Shown: piece after piece, positions 1 to 7,497 of the stretch | Layout of the letters: each line of letters starts with the position of its first letter | Position numbering within the stretch: the stretch's first letter is position 1 | Assembly (NCBI GenBank): GCA_028565715.1 | Contig: JAOXYC010236126.1 | Coordinates: 1-10,505, forward strand | Length of the DNA: 10,505 nt | Direction: 5' to 3' | Origin: Phoronis pallida | Lineage: Eukaryota > Phoronida > Phoronidae | Translations under genes and position numbers: made by a program | The notes under the pieces: generated by a model | Seen by the model: the letters and a program-made list of their open reading frames with translations, nothing else | Database searches by the model: none | Told to the model about the DNA's origin: nothing

Positions 1-383
1 CCTGTGACCATGCAACTAAGATGTTGTGAAACATGTCAGGATATTTTAAGTTAAAAACGGTCGTTGTTTTTATTCTACATTCATCAAACCATGAATACTT
101 GCAGTAAGTACGTACTGCTATAGTCCATAGGTAGGGTTGATACTGTTGTATGGAATTTATAAGCTAATCTTTCCACAGCCTTCTTTCTCAAATGAAAAGT
201 TCAATTTAGACAAAAAAATCACTTACCAGCACACGATTGTGAAGAAAAACACCCCTGGTGTATTTCTTATCCAAATTTGTTTGAATAAACATTTGTTCCA
301 TTTTTCAACAAATCGTCTGCTTTCTTTCTCAACTGGCTCAACTGTAAATATCAGTTTTGATATGTGTTACAGGATACATAAAA
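1..383 (+). promoter_or_regulatory. CFAP298 upstream region with possible non-coding first exon
   Basis: No conserved protein is visible here. A strong splice-donor-like sequence (GCA then GTAAGTAC, donor GT at 104-105) and an acceptor-like TGTTACAG ending at 372 could bound a 269-base 5' UTR intron, leaving an 11-base leader before the family-conserved start codon at 384. The start context is AAAAATGG. The donor overlaps a perfect 10-base palindrome, AGTACGTACT (107-116). I see no convincing TATA box or initiator, so the transcription start is unknown and may lie left of the window. The intron is inferred from splice-site look alone. Confidence 0.35.
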
Positions 384-3300
384 ATGGTGAAGTTAACGAT
401 AAAGAAAGGAGATGAGGTGCAGTTTTTATATGAAACGACAGTGACACAGTTAGTAGACGAAGTTTTAAAAGATGTCTCGGCCATTTATAATGGCCGATTA
501 AAAGTACAGAGATTGTGTTCAGGTAGAGTCCTTTTTGATTTGTAACACAAAATGGTAATGAATTATTTAAGTTGTCGAACCAGAATCCGGGGATTCAGTT
601 AATAGATAAAAGTTGTCTCCTAGTTTGAAAAAGGAGGATGTTTATTTTTCAGTGTTATGTTCAATAAAGCCTTGTTGAACTGCGAGGTAAAGGGTAAATT
701 ATTTGTTTCAGAAATGGAGATGTTAGCAGACCATGGCATCACATTACCTCCTAATATGCAGGGTTTAACAGATGAACAGATTACAGATCTGAAACTAAAA
801 GACGAATGGGAGGAACGTTGTGTACCAAGTGGGGGCGCTGTATTTACTCAGGACAAAATAGGCAGGCGGAATGGCCATGGTTTGTGTTTTTAAACTTTGT
901 AATCTTAAAAGATTTCAAAGTTTAGAATATTTCATAATATTGACTGGCCAAGCATCTTGGATTTAGTGTTTTCATTGACCTATATGAAATACAAAGGGCA
1001 AGATCATTAAACATGAATAATCACAAGTTACATATCATCTACTAACATTTTGATTTACCTTCAAATGGGCAGTATTGATAAACAAAAAATGCCGATCAAT
1101 CATCAAATGGGGCTGAGCGAATATTATTGGACAAGCCGTTATATCACATAAAATTAGTATCAACCGTCTGCATTCGATGAAAGTGTTTTGTCAACATTTT
1201 ATGTAACATTATTCATCTTCGGTTTCAGCTCCAAATGAAAAAATGCAAGAACTTTTAAAAAAAACAATCAAAGAAGCAAAAGAAAAAATAGATAAGGTGA
1301 GTTCATTGTTCTTACTCTAAGTCCTCTTCAAGCATAGGTTGCACTTATAAGGCCTCCACAAGAAACCCACTTATAAGGCCTCCACAAGAAACTGCCTCTG
1401 CCTTTTGTTTGTTGTCTGCTGTCTGGAGTTTACTGTTAATGGACTTGATAAGAAAGGCCGGCATTTTTTGACTGGATGTGTATAAAGCATTTCGCTTACA
1501 ACAATTGTCAAGAAGCATGATTGCCTATGTGTTTTACTTGTCACCTTTTGGACTGTGCTAAAAAAAAATGAGCTATTAGTCAAAAGATGACTTTATATAA
1601 TGATAATGTAGTTGGGACTGTAAAGGTTACAACTAATTTAATGTGGCGATTTTAGTGGGAAAGAGAAAGAAGTGTAGTGTGTAATTATGGTAATTCATCA
1701 ACCATAACAATGTCATTGCTTTTGCATAAGACTGCTGATTCTTGAGGTTACACAACTCTCAAATAACTCTCTAACATTAACGTATTGCAGAAACAAGCAC
1801 AAGCAAACATCTTAGTTACCCAACCTACCGTCAAAGAAGCTCTAGACATTCTACGTGGTGCTGTCATGATAGTCTATCCAATGGGATTACCACCTCATGA
1901 TCCAATCAAAATGGAATTTGATAATGAAGAGGATTTATCAGGAACGCAGGTACTATTTCTTTATTACCGCAGAAGGGTCTGATCTTTTCGTTAATATTAA
2001 ACTGCCCACTTGTACCCTTCGTTAAACTGTAAAGCTTTTACTCAAAGATTCCCATTGCACAAGCTCTCTCAAAATCATTTTTGTTTTCAAACTTCTCTGC
2101 AATGCCCAACTTACCCTCAGAAATTACCAATTGATTGGATTAATTTCCTATAAAACTACATACTGTACACACCCTGGTATAAGCCCATGCTCAGCCGTAT
2201 AAGCCCAACCTTTTTCATATTATTTGATATACATGGTGTGTACGGTATCTCATCTTATTTTTGTGAATGGTGCCTATCGGCAAAATTTGTATCAAACTTT
2301 GGTTACAAATTGGATTTCAGAAATAATGTCACTGCAAAAAACATTTTTGTCAAAGTTAAGTTGTTTTGAGATTTGTTCAATATTCGTTTTCACATTTCCC
2401 CCCATTTTTAGGCATCACTTGAAGTAATTGAGGTATCCAATGCATCACTGTGGTTCTCTGGTAAAGAAATGATGAGAGGGAAAAAGCTGATGGATTTTGT
2501 TGGGAAAAATGAGAAGACAAAAATCATAGCAAAACTACAAAAAGTAAGCTGTTATTTTCACTAATAACTTCTGACAAATCACCGCATTCAATGTCTTCCT
2601 ATGCTAATGCTTACAATATGTTTATTGTAAATGTGACGCCCAGCTTGTGACATGGAAAATTAAAATTATTGGATCTTCATATTATGGGAAAAGATTTTCT
2701 GAAAAAAATCGTAATATAGTCTTTGATTTCATTTGAAAAAAAAATTTCATTCTATAAGATCAAATCTAATGGCGTTAAGATCTTGAAATGTATAAAACTC
2801 AGTGTAGAATTTATTTATGTCTTCCGTTTGAATTGTGGAAGCCGATAGGACACACAGTGCTTGATTTATAATTGTTTCATGTTTTGCAATATTTTGGGTG
2901 CAAAAAGACCCACCAGTAGTTTACCAGAAGATCTTTTTTAAAAACCTGTAGAATGAATGTTAAGTAATGTCATTGTTATTTGCAGAGAGGACAAGGTGCC
3001 CCAGGAAGGGAACCAGTGGTTAGTGAAGAAGATCAGAAACAGATGATGATGTATTATTATAAGAAACAAGAGGAGATGAAGGTAAGACATATACCACACA
3101 TAGTGTATAGTCATATGTGGTACAAAAATACTGATTTAAGTAATGTGCACTTTGCACTTTAAAAACAAAATTATTTCACAAATAATGCAAGTTCAAGAAT
3201 TTTTCTGTATTTTTCTATATTGATATCCTGGTCATACCGTATCCAAAACAAAGTGGTCAAGCCATTACCTAGTGTGTTAGCTATGAAACACTGGGTTTCC

Positions 3301-3782
3301 ATGTCAGGATTGTAAGTGGGTACAAATGTGCTGCCCAGGGGTGAAAAAGCACCCCCCTTTTAATACCCAGCCGGGCTTAAGGTACTTGGAAAAAAAACCA
3401 TATTCCAAAAATAAGTGAAAACCCCACCCTAATGAGCAGCATATTTGTAGCCGCCTCTACCAGGAAGTTCCCCCTTGGGTCTGGAGATGCCTTTTTTCAG
3501 GGTTGAATTTTATCTCTAAAAATGAGTTATCACAATTAATATAAATAAGATCTATGTGGCGCAGGAATCCTAATATGTCGTCAGGCAAAATTCTTTATCT
3601 ACCTCTGTATGTTCGGGGCACATTGATGCTTGGTTTCAATTTAACAAATCAACGTCTGGTTCATATTTCAGAAACTTGAAGCAGAAAAAGATGATTCCTA
3701 CCTGGACTCTGCCTGGGCTGACAACGGTGCTCTGAAGAGACAGTTTCAAGGTTTAAATAACATCAAGTTTGGACCAAGATAA
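384..3782 (+). CDS. CFAP298: CFAP298 (C21orf59/Kurly/FBB18), cilia motility and dynein-arm assembly factor, complete, 7 coding exons
   Basis: Exons, each closed by GT/AG, are 384-522, 712-879, 1229-1296, 1791-1949, 2412-2543, 2986-3081 and 3672-3782 (TAA at 3780-3782). Intron phases are 1, 1, 0, 0, 0, 0, and the joined frame is open for 290 residues, equal to my recollection of human CFAP298. Family hallmarks in order are the MVKL start, YNGRLKVQRLC (about residue 35), HGITLPPNMQGLTDEQ (about 55), CVPSGGAVF (about 85), IGRRNGHAPNEKM (across the exon 2/3 join), LRGAVMIVYPMGLPPHDP (about 143), FVGKNEKTKIIAKLQ, RGQGAPGREP, and a C-terminal SAWADNGALKRQF. The last quarter corresponds to the DUF2870 region. 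In known animals the protein is cytoplasmic and needed for outer dynein arm assembly, ciliary motility and planar polarity; human loss causes primary ciliary dyskinesia. Start 384 is chosen because MVKL is the conserved N terminus. No key block is missing, so the gene looks intact. Confidence 0.95.
1342..1392. repeat. Two-copy tandem duplication, period 26 bases
   Basis: A 25-base segment at 1342-1366 is repeated exactly at 1368-1392, with a 26-base offset. The core includes CTTATAAGGCCTCCACAAG. It lies in intron 3 of CFAP298, 45 bases downstream of the exon 3 donor. The perfect identity suggests a recent slippage or duplication. No function is implied. Confidence 0.85.
2161..2247. mobile_element. 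Possible short MITE-like element with terminal inverted repeats and TA ends
   Basis: Positions 2161-2173 (TACTGTACACACC) and 2235-2247 (GGTGTGTACGGTA) are inverted copies matching at 12 of 13 bases, and both ends finish in TA. This fits a roughly 83-base non-autonomous element flanked by a TA duplication, as Tc1/mariner-type elements produce. The interior has two short direct copies of GTATAAGCCCA. It lies in intron 4 of CFAP298, upstream of exon 5. There is no coding capacity. A chance hairpin is the main alternative. Confidence 0.4.
3321..3449. mobile_element. Possible inverted-repeat element remnant in intron 6 of CFAP298
   Basis: TACAAATGTGCTGC at 3321-3334 and GCAGCATATTTGTA at 3436-3449 are inverted copies matching at 13 of 14 bases, about 129 bases end to end and again with TA at each outer end. 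The interior is locally C- and A-rich and contains an imperfect AGGGGTG/CACCCC hairpin, unlike the surrounding AT-rich intron. This resembles an old non-autonomous transposon. It does not resemble the element at 2161-2247. Confidence 0.35.
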
Positions 3783-4995
3783 GATGATGCTTATTCCAAT
3801 GAGTTAAATATCTTAAAAACATTTTGTTAAAGCTGTACATCGTAAAGCCATCAACTCTCGAGTTGGCGTTTCATCTTCAAAATGTACGGTCATCTCAAAT
3901 ATCATTCATTGGGTCAGAAATGGTCACTCTGACATTGGTTTCCGAAAATAGTGGAGGTAGTAATGTGGTCAGAAGAATGTAAATATTCAATTCATTGCAA
4001 AAAATCCAGGCCAACATAACTGATCGCTTCAAAAGATGATCATATCACATTTTCAAATCCTGATGTATGCCTTTTGAGTACACAAGCACCACCGTGAGAT
4101 TATGTGCAAAAATGCTTGTTTGCATTGATTGGAATTTCAGATGTCAATTTTTTTTCACTTTTAAAGTGATAAACCTAACTTATTAACTTGTGACGGATTC
4201 TCATGTTCTTGAGAAATATTGTTGTCCATTTCATATGTTGAGGCCATGCAACAACTGGGTGATTATCCAGCCTTATGAAATTTATAAAATCTCTTTTGAT
4301 TGTTATTTATTTGTGAATGTTTTTCAAAATGCCAACAGTATGATTGGATGTTGTCCACATATCAATCATTTGAATTTTGAGTTTTTTGGTTGACATATCG
4401 ACCCGTTTCATCAATGCAAGTACCTAGTTTAAATGAGTGTAAATAAGAAAGTTGTCATACATTAGTTATTTTAAAATAATAATATTATAATAATAGATAT
4501 TGTCAAAACATTTCAAGTAGGATTGTATTTGAAAAAATTCAAGTTTTTCAAAGCATTCCAATTTGATTTCACCCACGTGCATTCCAGTAGTACAATATAT
4601 ATTTTGTAAATCAACTGGGAACTTTTTGCTTTTGAGCCAGACCCAATCCCCATCGCATATTTTTAAAATATTCTAGATAACTACCTCATAACTGAGAAAT
4701 GACCACACGTGACGTAGAAAATTTGTTTTTATTATATTATGATAATAATATTAACAATAAGTAGTTCAGTATAAATAATATTCATATTTACAAATACAAC
4801 AATATCTTATTATAACATATGTTTGTACAAAATGAATGCAATTTAACAAAGTACGCCAATAATAACATAAATAGTGATATGTTGGGGGGCTTTTTCTAGT
4901 ACTAGGCAACCTACTCAGACACACTTCTGCCATTCCAAAATCTGCCATTGCCAAAGAGGTTCATTTTAAACAGGCACGATATACAAGCTGGAGTA

Positions 4996-5001
4996 AATAA
5001 A
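4996..5001 (+). terminator. Candidate AATAAA poly(A) signal for CFAP298
   Basis: AATAAA is directly followed by GTGTACGTG, a GT-rich downstream element. It lies about 1.2 kb after the stop codon, so it would imply a long 3' UTR. The TATAAA variant at 4283-4288 is an alternative nearer the stop. Confidence 0.3.
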
Positions 5002-5142
5002 GTGTACGTGCTATACTTGTACACAAATTGAGAATAATTTGGCAAAATGGAGAAAATTCGAAAATCAAAAGATTTTTTCACATTTAAATTGTGTCATTTC
5101 AACAGTCTCATATTCTGGGAAATTGAAAGTTCATAGAGTTGA

Positions 5143-5148
5143 AATAAA
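5143..5148 (+). terminator. Second candidate AATAAA poly(A) signal for CFAP298
   Basis: AATAAA within GAAATAAAAC is followed by TATTGTAATGTAAAAA, a plausible cleavage region with weak GT content. It could be a distal poly(A) site or a chance match in AT-rich DNA. Confidence 0.25.
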
Positions 5149-5357
5149 ACTATTGTAATGTAAAAATATCTTTTGATTTTAATCATTCCTGAATCAACTC
5201 GACAAATGTTCACTGTTTGGGTCCCATTTTTATCAAATGGTGATTTTGACTAAATCGAAACAGCACCCAACTGATTTGGAAGCTGATGGTTTTACAAATA
5301 GTCAATAAGAACAATTACCCTCTCCATTACATAAAGGGGTAGGAAACTACCAGATTC

Positions 5358-5562
5358 CAAAACTTTGATCAGCCTCAATTATCTCTGATTTGCTTCGCTC
5401 ACCAAATTAGTCAGCCTTACAAACCTGATATGTGACATGGCACTGTTGGCAGGAATTGTGATTGTTTGATCTATGTGGTTTTTGTGATCCATGCAGCGAA
5501 CAAAGCCGAATGCAGCTGTTAGTGAAGCAAATTGGAGATATGTGACGCTGATCAGTTTTTGT
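5358..5562. repeat. Imperfect inverted repeat with arms of about 45 bases (fold-back or MITE-like)
   Basis: The left arm (about 5358-5403, containing TGATCAGC, ATCTC and TTTGCTTC in order) is mirrored by the right arm (about 5519-5562). The reverse complement of the right arm carries the same three blocks at the same spacing. By eye, about 27 of 34 core bases match. The loop is about 115 bases. It lies between the two convergent genes and has no coding capacity. It may be an old fold-back transposon. Confidence 0.5.
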
Positions 5563-5912
5563 GAAGATGATCGTCCTTATCCCTGATCATTATAGCACCA
5601 CTCAAATATTGAAAAAGACTCATATTCATGTTACATTAATATTTCCCAGTTGATCCTTTTGATAAGTATTTCTACTGGATGGCACTAATAAGCATCTACA
5701 TGAATCTTCTATTTGTTAATTAAGAAATTATTTATTATGTTTTATATTCGGTAACACAATTCACACATTTAACATTTATTTAATACAAATTAAAATGGGA
5801 AAATCAAAAACCTGACTTTAAAAATCAACAATATTTTGAATACCTCATCATTTTAATTAGATCCCTCACATATTAAAATGGATATACCCAATAACAGTAT
5901 TTTTATGTGATT

Positions 5913-5993
5913 TTTTATATGTCGAATTTGAAAAGACAGAAAAAATCCGAACTGGACTGGGAATCGAACCCAGGTCTCCCGATTTTATATGTC
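5913..5993 (-). mobile_element. 5'-truncated tRNA-derived retroposon (SINE) fragment with 11-base target-site duplications
   Basis: Direct repeats TTTTATATGTC at 5913-5923 and 5983-5993 match exactly and bound a 59-base body. Read on the minus strand, the body starts with a GGGAGAC variable-loop-like stretch and then a T-arm of stem CTGGG, loop TTCGATT and stem CCCAG (plus 5957-5973). This includes a perfect polymerase III B-box, GGTTCGATTCC. A tail rich in T follows. There is no A-box, D-arm or anticodon arm upstream, so this is not a tRNA gene. The tail also occurs at 7908-7930, supporting a dispersed family. Confidence 0.65.
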
Positions 5994-6611
5994 AATAAAC
6001 TAATAAATAAATTTCCAAATAGATATAATTTTTGTTGTCAAATGTGTTTATATAAACTAAGCATTTCTTCACTGAAACAGTAATTGTTCTATAAAATTAA
6101 TATTCACCATATTCAAATTCCATAATTTGATGAGATATAAGCCTACCCTGTTTTTAAAAATACAGAGCAAAAAGAAAATATACTAATAAACATAACTGAT
6201 TGAAATAATGCTTATAAACCGGTACGTATGTGAAGGCACTTGTGTTTAGTGTTAAAAAACGCACAAAAACATGATTTTAATAAACATGTTCCTAGATCAA
6301 TTAATGCATGATAGTATTTTTCAGATCTTGATATAAATTTTGATCATTCAAATCAGTTATTGATAAATCTCATTTTTGTTTGAAAAACCCCGAGTAAAAG
6401 AAGAACACGTTTGCTTCAAAAAGATGGGGTGGACGAAAAAGTCACGCACAGGTTCTGTTACATGAATCAAAGCCCATTCATAACAAAGTTCAACAATAAA
6501 GTTTCAAAAAACATCAATAAATATCCAATTCCTTTAACCTGGACTTAATGATTAAACTTTCTAGAAATGGTGTGCTCACAATCTATGACTGGTAGCATCT
6601 TTGCATTTCTT

Positions 6612-6617
6612 TTTATT
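6612..6617 (-). terminator. Distal candidate poly(A) signal for the EVA1-like gene
   Basis: TTTATT on the plus strand reads AATAAA on the minus strand, about 600 bases past the stop codon. The downstream sequence is only weakly GT-rich. The signal at 6735-6740 is reached first. Confidence 0.2.
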
Positions 6618-6734
6618 CTTTTTGGGCAATTCCACTCCATATCTGAATATCTGAATGGCACAAAGCTACATGACTAGCATATTACATAATATGTTTTGTT
6701 TAAATATTGCATATCATCAACAATTCTTCTTAAT

Positions 6735-6740
6735 TTTATT
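6735..6740 (-). terminator. Candidate poly(A) signal for the EVA1-like gene
   Basis: This reads AATAAA on the minus strand, about 470 bases past the stop at 7211, and is followed by a TTGTTGATGATATG stretch suitable as a downstream element. It is the first canonical signal after the stop that I noticed. If used, the whole minisatellite at 6769-7200 lies in the 3' UTR of the mRNA. Confidence 0.35.
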
Positions 6741-6768
6741 TTTTTTGTATGATAATGGTTTAAAAAGA

Positions 6769-7200
6769 ACTGTACACAGTCTGATACCGAAACTGTACAC
6801 AATCCAATACACGGACTGTACACAATCCAAAATCCATTTACACAATCTGACACCGAGATTGCACACAATTTACTTCCTAAACTGTACACAATACAATTCC
6901 AAGACTGTACACAATCCGTTCTAAGACCGTACACAATCTACTCCAAGACTGTTCTCCAAGATTGTACATAATTAATCAAATGTCACCTTATGCGCCCCCT
7001 GGACCCGAAGAGGACAGGTAACAGGTAACATAATTGAAACCCAATCTGTACACAATCCAATTCCATGCCTGTACACAATCTAATACCGGAGACTGTATAC
7101 AATCCAATACCAATATTGTATACAATCCAATACCAATATTGTATACAATCCAATTCCAATACAGTACATGATGTCATAAACCAGAACGTACACCATCAAT
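6769..7200. repeat. Degenerate 22-23-base minisatellite (unit about ACTGTACACAATCCAATACC)
   Basis: About 14 or more diverged copies run in two blocks. The first is 6769-6972 (eight or nine units with ACTGTACACAAT-type cores). The second is about 7043-7200 and includes three adjacent units near 7094-7160 with a 23-base period and almost no divergence. A 70-base non-repeat insert (about 6973-7042), with a short AGGTAAC direct repeat, separates them. Three units contain or nearly contain the palindrome ATTGTATACAAT. The array starts 11 bases beyond the stop codon of the EVA1-like gene, so it is probably 3' UTR. Confidence 0.85.
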
Positions 7201-7210
7201 ACCCACACTA

Positions 7211-7497
7211 TCAGCTATTGTAATAACTCTGATGGAACCTTCTATCTATCGTGTTCATACTCCGTAATGTCCCGGGATGGGTGTTGAATTGTAACATGTC
7301 TATCGTTTCCGAATTATCAACTCCGCCATTTTCATTCCTCAATGGTGTTGTGGTAGCAACATGCTCAGACACATCCAATTTTTGCTTCGTACTCGTCCTT
7401 TTTGTATATAATAACCGTCCGATTATAAGAATGAGCACCAGTATGAGTCCAGTTGTACCACCAACTACTAAATATAATATTGCCTTTTCTTGGTTTT
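7211..7497 (-). other. EVA1C-like: EVA1-like last exon: transmembrane helix and cytoplasmic tail
   Basis: The exon opens after acceptor TTTTTCAG with (K)NQEKAILYLVVGG, then a Leu/Ile-rich helix to about residue 31, then the stop-transfer-like run YTKR. The tail of about 60 residues is Thr/Ser/Asn-rich and ends in QSYYNS. NQEKAILYLVV parallels HPERAALLFVS of vertebrate EVA1C at the same place. The tail lacks the long acidic run I recall in the vertebrate protein. Confidence 0.8.

Larger units (their letters stand above)
3783..5150 (+). other. CFAP298 3' UTR and downstream flank
   Basis: No coding sequence is recognised after the CFAP298 stop. The stretch is AT-rich, with simple TAATAATATTA-type runs near 4475-4495 and 4733-4755. 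There is no canonical AATAAA soon after the stop. A TATAAA variant sits at 4283-4288, before a T- and GT-rich stretch, and canonical AATAAA sites occur at 4996-5001 and 5143-5148. Where the transcript ends cannot be decided from sequence, and alternative 3' ends are possible. Confidence 0.4.
5994..6768. other. AT-rich intergenic DNA, no gene seen
   Basis: This stretch is very AT-rich with many stops in all frames. I see no conserved coding segment, RNA gene or strong repeat apart from AATAAA motifs on the minus strand that could end the EVA1-like transcript. Confidence 0.5.

Noticed and set aside
137-415. 92-codon plus-strand open frame before and into CFAP298 exon 1
   Set aside because: It is in a different frame from the conserved MVKL reading and resembles nothing known.
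4190-4393. 67-codon plus-strand open frame after CFAP298
   Set aside because: It lies in the likely 3' UTR, has AT-driven composition and shows no domain or splice context.
5941-5993. Functional tRNA gene on the minus strand
   Set aside because: Only the T-arm and variable-loop-like part exist. The A-box, D-arm, anticodon arm and a pairing acceptor stem are missing.
6655-6934. Open frames on both strands (89 and 86 codons) with repeated Cys/Tyr/Ser-rich peptides
   Set aside because: They are translations of the 22-23-base minisatellite, whose units happen to lack stops. The peptide periodicity comes from the DNA repeat.
6983-7177. Minus-strand open frame of repeated LDCVQ/IVYN-type peptides
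   Set aside because: Also an artefact of the minisatellite. It is out of line with the EVA1-like frame, which has already stopped at 7211.
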